From Dissophora ornata (taxonomy: Eukaryota; Mortierellomycota; Mortierellomycetes; Mortierellales; Mortierellaceae), in assembly GCA_025201705.1 (NCBI GenBank), contig MU616790.1:1-41972 (forward strand): 41,972 nt of DNA, written 5' to 3'. Made by a program: the position numbers and the translations under genes. Shown one piece after another: positions 9,942 through 19,938 of this stretch; position 1 is the first letter of the stretch, and every line of letters begins with the position of its first letter. The notes below the pieces were generated by a model. It saw only the letters and a program-made list of their open reading frames with translations. It ran no database searches and was not told the origin of the DNA.

Positions 9942-10510
9942 CCCTCCGTATCTTCCGGGGCAGGTCGGATGGACACATGCATCTCTTATTTGGCAAGTTG
10001 AATGAGGCACGCGCCTTGATTGGACACAGGCCAAGAGCTGTTCCTTCAGCTCATTGGTTAAAGTCCAATCAAAACAAGCATCCGTGTATCTTCAGTAATG
10101 TACCTTGTGCACAAACTCTGGTGAGAATATTTTTTTCTCGTGGGAAGTAAGTTTCTCCTGAGGCTCTCAATTGTTTTTCAGCCAACAGCGAGCCCGGAAT
10201 GCGGAGAGTAGCAATGGGACACGCTTGTAAAGCGGGTCGCGTGTATCCGATAACGTCGCAGTGGCCCCCGTGTATCTGCGAGCGAGTATCTTTTGGCATG
10301 CCGCATGCTCAGGTGAGCAAAAAATCCGTCAACTCTTTCCATTTCCACTTTTTCCCTCTTTTCTTCTTTGCCCACTCTCCTGTTTCCCCTGATTCTCAAG
10401 TAGAGCTCTTTCTTACTTGCCAGATTCAACTCATTCTTTCTTACCCCGGATTCAACTCCATCTCTAAGTTTTTTCTCCTTTATTCTTTGCGTGGCCTTGC
10501 TCTTTCAACA
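9942..10510. other. 5' flank of the permease gene
   Basis: No separate gene. An open frame continues upstream of the permease ATG from about 10199, but the sequence at 10320-10505 is pyrimidine-rich and looks like a 5' UTR. Confidence 0.4.
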
Positions 10511-12130
10511 ATGAGCTCCCTCGACCTGGAAAAATCAGCCAAAATGGAAGTCCTCGATGGCGAAATCTCTGCGGTCGCCGTGGCCAAGGTTGAAACTCCT
10601 GAAGGAACGCAGAATTGGTTCCGCAAAATCTTTTTGGGGGTCGAGCTTCGTGGTATCGAGCGAGTCATGCCTGAGGATCGTCAACCGAAAGGCGTCATCA
10701 ACAATCTTCTCATGTGGTGGTCCGTCAACTGCGTCCTCACCACTGTACCCATCGGAACACTTGGGCCTGCCGTCTTTGGAATGGGCCTCAGGGATACGAT
10801 TCTATCCATTGTAGGTTTCACTATCCTTGGATGCTTCACAACTGCGTTTTGCGCTACTTTGGGTCCCAAGTTGGGACTTCGACAAATGGTTATATCCAGG
10901 TTCTCATTTGGATGGTGGGGCGCTGTCGTGCTGAGTCTGCTAAATATTATCACTCAGGTATGTAGGTAGTGGGAATGCAAGGAAGCGATATATGCAAATG
11001 AAACAGGAAACAACTTGATCTCAATGGTGCATGAAGCATATTATCCACTATCTCTTCAATCATAGATTGGATTCTCTGTCATTGCCGTCATTCTCGGCGG
11101 TCAGACATTGGTTTACGTCTGTGGCCCAAAGCTTCCTCTCACTGTTGCCATTATCATCGTTTCAATCGTGACGCTTTTGATTTGCTTCTTTGGCTACGAC
11201 CTGGTTCACAAATGGGAGCGGTATGCCTGGATCCTCATCGCTTGCATCATGTGTGTTCTATACGGCACAGGGCACGAGTACTACAGCTGGACACCTTCAA
11301 CAAGCTCTGGGGCCGATCTTGCAGGGAGCATCCTAAGCTTTGGTGGCGTAGTTTTTGGTTCCGTCATTGGGTGGGCCCCCATTGCCGCCGATTACAATGT
11401 CATGTTACCCGAAGACACCAGCGCTTGGAAAGTGTTTGGGTTGACCTTCTTGGGTCTCTTTATTCCTCTAGTCTTCGTCGAAAGTCTTGGAGCGCTCTAT
11501 GGATCGGCCTTGATTAACAACCCTGCATGGAACGAAATATATCTCGATGGCGAAGCCGGTTTGGGCAGTGTGCTCGGAGTATCCTTGTCATCTTTGGGCG
11601 GTTTCGGCAAGTTCTTAGTGTTTCTCTTGGCTTTATCCGTCGTTTCCAACAACGTTCCCAACACCTACTCTGCCGCCCTGTCCATTCAGACGTTGGGCAA
11701 GCCCTTTCAAAAAGTCCCGCGCTTTCTTTGGACCATTCTTGTGGCAGTCGTCTATACAGTGGCAGGTGTAGCTGGCAAGGCCAGCCTTTCGGCCATTTTG
11801 AACAACTTTTTGTCCATTCTCTCGTACTGGACAACGCCGTTTGTCGTTGTTTTGGCCTTGGAGCATTTTGTCTTCCGTCGCCGATTCGGCTACAATGTGG
11901 ACGACTACAGCGATCGATCTAAACTACCCTTGGGTCTTGCCGGCGGACTGGCAGGCATTATTGGAGTTGTTGGTGCTGTGTTGGGAATGAACCAGACCTG
12001 GTATGTGGGACCGATTGGCAAGTTGACAGGCTCCTATGGCGGCGACTTGGGCTTTGAAATGGCCCTCATCTTCACATCAATGACCTACCTTGTCTTGCGC
12101 TTCATGGAGCTCAAGTACGTTGGTCGCTAA
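10511..12130 (+). CDS. NCS1 purine-cytosine permease (Fcy2 type)
   Basis: A plasma-membrane proton symporter for cytosine and purines, nucleobase:cation symporter-1 family. Two exons, 10511-10957 and 11066-12130, flank a 108-nt phase-0 intron (GTATGT...CATAG) and give 503 aa, the normal length for fungal Fcy2 proteins. A cytosolic N-terminus precedes GVELRGIERVMPEDR, a family hallmark. Then come NLLMWWSVN with PIGTLGPAVFGM (first helices), LGPKLGLRQMVISRFSFGWW, VIGWAPIAADYNVMLP and NNVPNTYSAALSIQTLGK. About twelve hydrophobic segments are visible. The ATG at 10511 follows a pyrimidine-rich leader (TCTTTCAACA), and the upstream in-frame extension looks like UTR. A polyadenylation signal lies at 12153. 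Exact substrates cannot be read from the sequence. Confidence 0.93.
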
Positions 12131-12152
12131 CACCTCATCGAATTATACAAGT

Positions 12153-12158
12153 AATAAA
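12153..12158 (+). terminator. polyadenylation signal AATAAA
   Basis: AATAAA 23 nt after the permease stop codon, in the expected position for 3' end formation. Confidence 0.5.
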
Positions 12159-12282
12159 GTCCACTCCATTGTACGAAAACAGGGGACATTGCCTCGTGCA
12201 ATTGTATTGACGACTTTGACCGAGTGAGCTTCTCATGTTCTCATGTGTTTCGACTAAGGTTTTCTTCTTGTAGTTTCTCAGG

Positions 12283-13080
12283 CTACAGACTAGCGATAGC
12301 GACGAGACTTATAGTAACCGGAGTGAACTCGCCGAAGACTGTCGGACTGTGCCCTTTTATTTTGAAATCAGCCTCGAGGAAAAGTGAAATGGCACTAATA
12401 ATAATGCCGGGGAATTTCTTGACCCAATTGAGTTGGTCTTCCTGGATATTTTTGACCATGATGTTCTTGCCACAGTGGCCGAGCACGTGGACACGCTGAA
12501 GCATGTCCGTGCGCTCTGATTGCTTTTCGACTGTCCTCCGTGGGGCATCTCCCGCTTGCATGATGTGTAAATAGGCATTGGTCGTGCCAGACCGTGAAGA
12601 CTCGTGTCTATCCATCATGGGGCCTGGAAAGAGTCGAGATAAATGGTCGGGGAGGATGTTCATGACGCCCGGTCTGTATTCGACCTTGAAGTTGTAGCTG
12701 AGAATGGCTTCGTGCCAGCTGGTCATCATAGAGTTGAGGTCTTTCTGTTTATGAATGAAGGGCAGGGCGGGATGGTCGGTATAAAGTGTGAATGGACGAC
12801 CCCAAACGTAGTAGTGGAATTTCGTGAGGGCGAAAACAATTCCGAGAAGTTCTTTTGTGAAGCAGAGTATCGGCGTTCGCGCTCTTATAATTGACGAATT
12901 GTCTTTCTTTGTCCATCGCCGCTTCTATTCGCCCCAAGTTTGTCGGTACAACACAACTCCTGCGCCTACTGTTTGGGAGCTCAACCCCTCCCAACACAAT
13001 GATATGTAATGTCACGCATTCTTTAGTGGGGCTACTGCAGAACATGACTTGCGGCGGATTTTCAAGACTCAGTCGGTAGC
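12283..13080 (-). pseudogene. Ty3/gypsy RNase H-integrase junction remnant
   Basis: A pol fragment on the minus strand. In one frame it reads SSQTVGAGVVLYRQTWGE, a stop, then a degraded segment, then FTKELLGIVFALTKFHYYVW, GRPFTLYTDHPAL (RNase H), SWHEAILSYNFKVEYRPGVM with ILPDHLSRLFP (end of RNase H), and a partial integrase zinc-finger region (VHVLGHCGKNIMVKNI). The segment between TWGE and FTKELL needs a frame change to give RERRYSAS. The integrase core is absent because the frame ends near 12283, close to the permease 3' end. The RT proper is also missing. The 5' side abuts the LINE-type element on the opposite strand. Confidence 0.8.
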
Positions 13081-13099
13081 GCGAACGCATCCCATGTGG

Positions 13100-14174
13100 G
13101 TAGCGCAGAATAGAACAAGGGGCAGTATCCAGGACTGGAAAGATCGAATGGAGATCGACACTCGAAATTGTCGACAACCGCAACACACCAAAGAGCCTTT
13201 TCACTAATCCTTCCGACCGCCAAAAGCGGGCACACAGAATGAAGGAACTGCACGGTGTGCTCCCGGCGCTATCATGCATGAAGCACTTGCGACCAGACTT
13301 GTGTCGACTGACGAGCATCGAATGTGCGAGCAAGAACAAGAAGACACTCAGCATCTTTAGAGGTGCCCGGTGACGTTGGAGACTCAAAAAGAGAGATGGA
13401 TAGAAGCGGTCGCAAGCGTAAACAACATTGGCTGGAGAACTTGGAAGAAGGTTAAGGAGACCTGGAGAAAGGAAGTTAAAAAAGCAAAAGAGAAAAGATG
13501 CGATACCTCCGGGCGGAACTCGCCAACGTACCATGGGGCCGATGATGACACAAATTGGGAGGAACAGATTGGTGGAGCCCCTGAGATTCGAAAAGAAGGA
13601 GAGAACAACTCAGGAAGAGGAGATTGATGATCTGTCGGACTGGTCGGTGCAGGACATATACCACGGGTTCACACCGAAGCCCATGGCTGTTTCATGGAAG
13701 CTGTTATTTAAGATAACAAAGAGAATCGCTTCGTACATGGTTAGCCGTTTAGTCGAAGTAGTCGAGGAAATGGGTCGAGTAGAGATCTGGAGTAGAAGGT
13801 GTAAAGTCACCGTCGAATGGGAAAAGTCTCATGGAATCATTGTTATGAGCAAACGCGCCAGGGTATACGACAAGCACTGGACGTGAAGGAATTCTACAAG
13901 GTCTTAGACGAGTGAGAAAGGGACAACCACCTAGGATAGACGAAGCTGGAGCGTCTTGGTGACAGTGCGGCTAAAAGTTGACGATCGAGCGCAACAGGTG
14001 ACGTGGGAGCAGGTCCACAGGGGCTATGAAACCAAGGATCTGGCGGCCCCGGCCGCGAGTGCAGCTTTGTTGTTTACTTTCTATAACATCTGGAGCATTT
14101 GTTCATTGACCATAGCTAATAAATCACATGGCCCTGGGGGTCCTTGTTAGCCAAAAAAAAAAAAAAAAAAAAAA
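13100..14174 (+). mobile_element. 3' end of a LINE-type (non-LTR) retrotransposon
   Basis: A 5'-truncated, plus-strand non-LTR element. Near 13230 it reads RMKELHGVLPALS, the region after the RT thumb. At about 13315-13362 another frame reads RMCEQEQEDTQHLF, the C-terminal Cys/His pattern (C...EDT.HLF) of LINE proteins. Downstream frames (13500-13886) continue with WSVQDIYHGFTPKP, WKLLFKITKRIA and RLVEVVEEMGRVEIW, a plausible ORF2 tail ending in TGA at 13884-13886. A 3' UTR carries AATAAA at 14118-14123, and an A22 tail at 14153-14174 ends the copy, as target-primed reverse transcription would leave. Frame changes show it is dead. I could not identify a target-site duplication. Confidence 0.7.
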
Positions 14175-15090
14175 CGTGTCTGCATGCTTGCATCCACTCT
14201 GAATGTGCATAGTTGACAATGAGGCCTCCCGCGACATAATCTCAGTTGGTCAAAAAATAGCGCGTTTGCACGAAGAGCCACCCTTCGCATGGATTGGGCC
14301 ATGTTGTCGATTGGAATTGTGCGGTCGCAAAAAACAAAGATGTATTGTATTTGCCATATCCCTTCCCTTTCCTTTTTCTTCGGGTGGCCTCCTTTATTTA
14401 ATCCACCCTTTGTTGTTCAATTTCTGTAAGATGGAGTGTTTGATGGCTATGCAGGGCGGTGTCTACTGAATTAAAGAATAGAGGTCTTGGTTATTCTTGA
14501 TAGACTTAGTAGTGAGGTCCATAAGGCATGTAACCCAGGTCTGGCACTTTTGCTCCGTTGCCCAACCGCATTACGGTTGTAGACTGTCGCCAAAACTTTA
14601 AGAGAGACACACACATCTAAACCCAAGGTTGTCGGCGTGCACTACTTCGTCCAGCTCTGGTGAGTGCATTAAATTCAGTTTATGGTATTGCTGCATTTTT
14701 TTCACCACTGGGATCTTGCTCTACCTACTCAAAAGGATCCCAGGCAGCATCATCGCCAGGGAAGACAAAGCTAAGACTGAACACATTTCTAGAAGACCTC
14801 CAATGATATATCAACCGCTCCAGAGAAGTGCAATAGTTGACTGAGAAGCCTCTGAACTGACTCCACTGCAGATTGTCAATGAAAAAAAAATCCCGACACT
14901 CCAGAGTGTTGGAATAGGCGAGTGAGTCTGAACTGCCTCACCAGCAATTCAAATCCATGCACCAGAAGGGGGGGGGAGAAAGACGAAACAATGGTTGGAC
15001 AAAGAGTGCCTATTTTTGGATCCAAACAACTATCACAAAAGGACACCAAACAACATGGATCCACGCCAGAATCATTCGGCCAAACCCTCA
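14175..15090. other. intergenic, no gene seen
   Basis: Open frames at 14203-14469 and 14629-14844 have no domain, and their hydrophobic segments look like chance readings of T-rich DNA. Nothing else is supported. Confidence 0.45.
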
Positions 15091-15098
15091 TATAAATA
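15091..15098 (+). promoter_or_regulatory. TATA box TATAAATA
   Basis: A perfect TATAAATA 108 bp before the ATG at 15199, followed by a pyrimidine-rich leader. It argues against the alternative in-frame ATG at 15055, which lies upstream of the box. Confidence 0.6.
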
Positions 15099-15198
15099 CG
15101 ACGATGGGTCTTGTGTTTTCCCATTTGCACCTCCTCGCCCTATTCGTATCTCTCCACCCATTCCCGCCGTTACGGTCCCTCTCTCACCACCACTCCAC

Positions 15199-16121
15199 AT
15201 GGACTCAGATATCCCGACCTCTTGGGTGAGGGTAATTGTCGCACAGAAAATAAGTCGACTTGACGCAGATAATGTGGTCAGGGAAGAAATTTTCGTCTTG
15301 CGAGGTGGACATCTCATCGAGCTTTTGCCAGAGCGTGCTCCGTCCTCAGGGAGAGTTCATGAATACTTCTCCGATATCCAGGTTGGCGATCAAATCGAAA
15401 TCAAGGGCAGACTGTTGATCGAGCAAGGGAACAGGGGTGAGCTCAAAACGTCACTTATTACCAAGCAAAAAATGAGAATTATCCAGTATACGAACTCCCA
15501 GCAGGATATTGTCGGAAGTACTGAATCGGACACTGATCAGGAAGGTATGGAAGGCACGTTGCAAAATTGTAACATCCAGAATAATGGGAAGATGTGATAG
15601 TTCAAGGAGGTTGCAGGAAAGCCATGTGACATACAACTATCGGCGAAGTTCTTTCCTTTAGTCTAACGTTGGTTTCTTCCTTCGATTGCCTTGCTTACTG
15701 GACATGCTTCAAAGACGAAGAAAGCGAAAGCGACGACTACAGCGAATACACCGGCAGTAGTGACTCCCAAGAGGCCAGGGGTTCCTCATGTGAATCGAAT
15801 GCCGCAGGACAAGATCAGGATACGGGTGGAAATAACGATTGCACCGGCGACTCTTACAACGAAGATGAGAGCGTCACTCAAGGGAAGGTCGTTATCTACA
15901 AGAGGCCTCATGGAACGGAGAACTTGAGAACCTCCAATCCCAAGCGCTCAAAGTCTAGCTCTTCGATCTTGGATCAAAATTCGCGTGGAGAAGGCTCTTC
16001 CTCTCTCCGTAGATTGCCTCCTCCGCATACGGCAAGGTTCTATGCCCTCATATCTGAAAACTACAACCGGATGCACAATCACGCGCGATCATCATCTGTT
16101 CGACGGCAGAGGCGATCATAG
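15199..16121 (+). CDS. hypothetical protein, possible nucleic-acid-related, two exons
   Basis: Two exons, 15199-15544 and 15715-16121, give 250 aa. The 170-nt phase-1 intron (GTATGG...CAAAG, with a CTAAC branch-like site at about 15663) joins the codon G|AC as Asp and keeps an acidic run continuous (TESDTDQE then DEESESDDYSEY). The start at 15199 is chosen because a TATA box lies at 15091; an ATG at 15055 would add 48 residues. The N-terminal 100 residues look like a compact beta-rich fold (SWVRVIVAQKISRLDADNVV, VGDQIEIKGRLLIEQ), loosely OB-like, which is only a suggestion. The C-terminal half is disordered, first acidic/Ser-rich, then basic (KRPHGTENLRTSNPKRSKSS). No family is recognised. 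Confidence 0.65.
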
Positions 16122-16377
16122 AGAGTCTTACGGTGGGGCAGCCCTTCGATGGCCAGTACGGGCGGACGAATTATTCGTATTCAATCAGAATCGCAAGAAG
16201 GGGTAGATACGCTAGTTGTGTATGATGACTGGATTGAAAGTCTCGAGCCATGAGAATGAACTACATAGCTAATAAATGACAATGAAAGATATGCTTCAAC
16301 GTTCTGTGGTGCTTTCAATGAAAAGACTGATCGATTTTTTGCAAGGTTTCATCGCCCATTGATCGCATTTCTGCTAG
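16122..16377. other. spacer
   Basis: 3' flank of the preceding gene; AATAAA-like AATAAATGACAATG occurs near 16271. Nothing else seen. Confidence 0.4.
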
Positions 16378-16767
16378 GCATCGTTCCCTTTCCGAAATGC
16401 CTCGTTTGTAGTCATGGAGGGTACAGGGAACCATGCAGGGCAGATCTTGGTGGCGGACATGGACACCATGAGAGACTCAATCCGTCGATAAAATGTTCGC
16501 CATTTTGCAACAACGAAACGACGCCGCGGTCCCGTATATAATTGGTACCCACCTGCTGGTTTCCGGATTCATTGAGTCAAGACCAGTCCGTGGAAGTCCC
16601 CTCGGTGAACTTTGTACCTTACAGACCTCGCGATATCCACGGGTCTCACCGTTTACCAAGGATATCCCACCATTGATGTGCACTATCCTGGCGACATATA
16701 TCAACACTTCCAGATCGGTGGAGCTGGCGGTGGATCGAGCAGCGGATCCAGCAGTGGATCAAATTAG
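16378..16767 (+). pseudogene. broken copy of the PF-N-SFVV / Gly-rich orphan family
   Basis: This stretch aligns block by block, in changing frames, with the intact orphan gene at complement(36779..37228). Blocks are ASFPFRNASFVVMEG (intact: IPFQNKSFVV); HAGQILVADMDTMRDSIRR (intact: THVAVLDGNGDHHRNS); FAILQQRNDAAV with YIIGTHLLVSGFIESRP (intact: LRQQNN, LIGAILLISGTMNIIERP); VPSVNFVPY with GSHRLPRI (intact: PLSIVYV, YGHLPRV); and DVHYPGDIYQHFQIGGAGGG plus a Ser/Gly tail to TAG at 16765-16767 (intact: HSNGPLELAQQL then a Gly tail). At least three frameshifts and one TAA near 16487 break it. The alignment is by eye, so individual residue pairs are uncertain, but the block order is the same throughout. 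Confidence 0.55.
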
Positions 16768-17223
16768 CAGAATAAAAATGTTTTTTGTGCACATGTGCGG
16801 TTTAGGACTCGAGGGTAGAAAAAGGCTGATTAAAGTAGCATGTTTAAATAATAACTTGAAAGAGAAAGAACGACGAGGAAAGAGAGAATTTGGCCAGTGC
16901 TTTGGCAAAAGTCACATATCCCAACCTGCTTGCGCTGCCCTGGTTGGCCCAATCTTCACGTCAACTACTTTGCCTTGAGAATTACCCTCTAGCTACTGCA
17001 ACTTAGGCGCCCATGGTGAACGCTGGAGGGCATGGTGGCTCCAGAGACCTTCCCTCACCACCTTCGTTCCTGCTTGTCGCTCCTCTCACCTACAAGAAGA
17101 AGAGCGCATACTCTTCTCCTATTGACACCCCTACACACACAACGCCCTCACAGTGTCATTCACAGCAACGGCCTCGTCTTTGACACCATTGCCATTGCCA
17201 TTAAATGTGCAAGACAAGGGCGC
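16768..17223. other. spacer, no gene seen
   Basis: The frame 16493-16978 continues past the orphan-family remnant without further similarity. No domain or splice sites are convincing. Confidence 0.4.
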
Positions 17224-17584
17224 ATGACAGCGCAGCAGAGAATCGGTTTGTCCATGGTGTCGCTCTTTAAAGATGGTGCCGACATTGATTCTGATGCTAC
17301 TAATACTGAGCTGCTCGACATGATTCTGGACGTACCATCCGAGCAGGACGCAAATTCGGAACGATCTGAGGGATCCGCTCTGTCATGTGCAGAAGAGACA
17401 GTCCAGTATCCGATCCAGCAAATCAATCACCAGCGCAATCGAAAAAGTTCTTGTCATTGGTGTTTACCGAAGCGCGAAAGACCTGTCAGTCGAATGCACA
17501 GTCAGGAATTATGCTCTCTGGCACGAAGACGTCCATCGCTGCAGTGTCGGTGCTTTGGCGTTCTACCTTTTTCAGGCAGGTTGA
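17224..17584 (+). pseudogene. Crypton / Ndc10-like tyrosine recombinase fragment
   Basis: From an ATG at 17224 a frame reads QQRIGLSMVSLFKDGADID and TELLDMILDVPSEQD, then loses sense near 17440. A second frame then carries VLVIGVYRSAKDLSVECTVR and NYALWHEDVHRCSVGALAFY-LF, ending TGA at 17582-17584. The pattern Y-x-x-x-H-x-D-x-x-x-C-x-x-GALA-x-YLF matches what I know of the domain shared by Ndc10-like proteins and Crypton-type tyrosine recombinases in fungi. The catalytic Tyr region downstream is missing. The assignment rests on one motif. Confidence 0.4.
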
Positions 17585-18002
17585 TGCGGTGTTTCTTCGT
17601 TCATTAGTTCATTAGAGTCCATCCACAGCTCGTGAATATGCGCATGTACACCATGTGCATCAAGCCCAGGCCTTCTCAATGTAAATTATTTCCCTGATGT
17701 CACTCAGTGAGGCTACTCATAATTTTAATTAAAGGTTATTTCCTTTAAACACAAGTTGGTTTGTCCCCTGCCCCCTGGGACCCCGAAGAGGCTTGAGTTT
17801 GGGTTTATGTGTCAGCTTGCAGTGCATAAAGTATTAGAGTTCTCAAAGCATCATGTGACTTGTCAGGACACTCAGGAAATTTGTGACATCTCAATCATGC
17901 ACTGGATTGTGTGCATGGTTATCTGTCGACCACATTCTTTTTTTCTTCCAAAACAGTGACAAACCAGACCGCTAACATCTTCTACAAGGTCAAGTCTGCA
18001 CG
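17585..18002. other. 5' flank of the vWA gene
   Basis: AT-rich spacer with no gene. No clear TATA box was found close to the ATG at 18003. Confidence 0.4.
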
Positions 18003-19376
18003 ATGCAACGATTCTTTTCCGCCTTTGGAGGTGATCACAAAACGAAAGAAGAAAAGATGCAAGAGAACCTGGCCAAGGCGGAAGAGTTGATGCAAAAGCG
18101 ATGGGGAATGCGTGGTTCGGTGGAGTTTGAGACAATACTACGGTACTGGGTAGCGACGAGGATGCAGCAACACTGGGAATATCTACGCAGAGAGGAGCCA
18201 CGGAAATTTAAAAAATTCCTCATGAAGGGCTACATGGAACCAGTGCCCACGATGTGGGTTCAAGATCGACGGCTAGCCTGCCTCAACCCCGAAGGCTCGT
18301 ACTGGGAGACACCAGCGGAAAAGCGACTCTACTACTTGCTCAACAACGGCGTCATGCCCGATGGCTTCAGACACCAACCCATGCGGCCGCTGAATATCAA
18401 CAGAGATCGATGGACCATCATGAAACGAGCGAACGAACGAATGGCCCGACAGACCCCGCTCGATGCGGAGCGGTTGGCCGCGTACCAGAGTCCAGGAGAC
18501 GTCTTTCGGCTCGACAAGCAGACTACATCCCGTCTATACTCAGATCAAGTCCAGAATGCGATTTACGATTCGAGGAGACAGGCATTACACGGGCTCGCCG
18601 ACGGCATCATTCATGGTACAGACCATCTGGAGACGATGATACTGATCGATGTCTCGGGCTCCATGGGCTGGAATCCGCACAAAGGTGTCTATGGCCCCGA
18701 TGGCATTGTCCGTTACCATGACCAACCCCCCAACATCTGTCTCGTCGAACATCTCGTGCATCGAGCCCTCCATCACATGATTCCTCGTGCGCAGCGAGAA
18801 CATCCCGGCCAGATGGGAATTGAAACGGTCACCTTCTCCAGCCAGGGCCGCTATGTCGGTCAATTATCGACCACAAATTTCCGGCGTGACTGGAACTCCA
18901 ATATTCGAGTCGGCGGTGGAACCCAAGTCATGCAAGGCTGGCAGGCGGTTAAGAACACCTATTTCCAACATCAACACGCGAACTACGGACATGGCCGATT
19001 CGACTCGCTCTTCGGCTGGCAACCCACCCCGGGCATGCCCAAACTCTCCCTCCTCGTCTTCCTGGACGGTGAAGCCATGGACATGGACGAGTTCGAGCTC
19101 GAGCTTCTCGGCGAGACCTGGGCGTATGTCACGATCGCCCTGGTGGGGATGGAGAATTGTCCACACCATCATTCACATGCAATCGAGTTGGAGCGGGTAG
19201 CTAGGTTCAATCCGCACATTGGCTTCTTCGATGTGCATGGACGGGTGTGCGAGCGGATGGTCGTTGAGGATCTGTTGAGCTCCGTTTACCCAATTGATCC
19301 CCCGCACTACACGGAAATCCTGAAGCCGGAGTATGACTTGCCGGCCGAGGAGTTACCAGTGTATTCGCACTTTTAA
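18003..19376 (+). CDS. von Willebrand factor A domain protein, fungal type
   Basis: An intact single-exon gene of 457 aa. The N-terminal third is charged and helical (KEEKMQENLAKAEELMQKRW) and contains a conserved stretch with PVPTMWVQDRRLACLNPEG. Residues about 213-420 form a vWA domain with the MIDAS motif DVSGSMG (residues about 218-224, D-x-S-x-S), a later Thr in VGGGTQVMQGW, and the Asp of LLVFLDGEAMDMDEF. This would bind Mg2+ and mediate protein-protein contacts; no enzymatic domain accompanies it. The partner and location are unknown, and there is no signal peptide or membrane segment. A polyadenylation signal AATAAA lies at 19460-19465. The gene is intact and sits between transposon remnants. 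Confidence 0.85.
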   Translation: MQRFFSAFGGDHKTKEEKMQENLAKAEELMQKRWGMRGSVEFETILRYWVATRMQQHWEYLRREEPRKFKKFLMKGYMEPVPTMWVQDRRLACLNPEGSYWETPAEKRLYYLLNNGVMPDGFRHQPMRPLNINRDRWTIMKRANERMARQTPLDAERLAAYQSPGDVFRLDKQTTSRLYSDQVQNAIYDSRRQALHGLADGIIHGTDHLETMILIDVSGSMGWNPHKGVYGPDGIVRYHDQPPNICLVEHLVHRALHHMIPRAQREHPGQMGIETVTFSSQGRYVGQLSTTNFRRDWNSNIRVGGGTQVMQGWQAVKNTYFQHQHANYGHGRFDSLFGWQPTPGMPKLSLLVFLDGEAMDMDEFELELLGETWAYVTIALVGMENCPHHHSHAIELERVARFNPHIGFFDVHGRVCERMVVEDLLSSVYPIDPPHYTEILKPEYDLPAEELPVYSHF

Positions 19377-19938
19377 CATCTGTTGATAGCCTTGGGCGAT
19401 AGCCTTTTGACATTGTATAAATGGAACAATCGCAACTGTGACTGCAACGTTGCTTGTTGAATAAAAAGTCCCAATTGAGTTATCCAGGCACCGAAAGGAG
19501 GAGGGCCAGTGGTCTAAACAGCAACCATAGGGGTCGTTGTCACTTGTAAGGGCGAGGCTTGAGGAGGCACGTGACTCGGGGGAGCTGGACGAGGAGGAGG
19601 AAACAGTATACACAGGTCCATTGAAGTGGAGCTGCTGTCATGGAAGTGGGGGAAAGGTGAGTTCGATCAATGAAGATATTTATTGTGGAGAAGATGTACT
19701 AATGGTGAACTCGGGTTACTTGTTTATACTAAAACTAGTAGGTGTTTGGGGCGCCATGCTGACTCATGGCGCGAGTGGATATCCTCATGACTTGTCAGCA
19801 TGGCACGCGTGGGTCCGTATGGAGCCCGCGTGTTGGTCATTCGTCCTCACGGCCTAGGCGTTTCTATGTGTCACGTGCGGAGAACGGGCTTATTTCCAAC
19901 AGCCTCCTCCCCAAAACACGGGCTAGGGAGCGGGCGAC
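19377..19938. other. spacer, possibly LTR debris
   Basis: No gene. Imperfect inverted motifs (GCCATGCTGA / CTCATGGCGC, 19753-19773; also GACTTGTCAGCATGGC) lie between the vWA gene and the gag-like pseudogene. This could be the decayed 3' part of the gypsy element on the minus strand. Confidence 0.35.
19460..19465 (+). terminator. polyadenylation signal AATAAA
   Basis: AATAAA 84 nt after the vWA stop codon. Confidence 0.4.

Noticed and set aside
9573..10005. Overlapping open frames on both strands near 9.6-10.0 kb
   Set aside because: No ATG in a useful place and no motif; a gag-like reading of the minus frame was too weak to keep.
10199..10510. N-terminal extension of the permease
   Set aside because: In-frame and open, but pyrimidine-rich leader-like sequence; the ATG at 10511 gives the usual family length.
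12749..13534. 261-codon minus-strand ORF
   Set aside because: It is a wrong-frame reading across the gypsy remnant and antisense to the LINE element; the real gypsy motifs lie in another frame.
14995..15198. N-terminal extension of the two-exon hypothetical gene
   Set aside because: It would place the start codon upstream of the TATA box at 15091.
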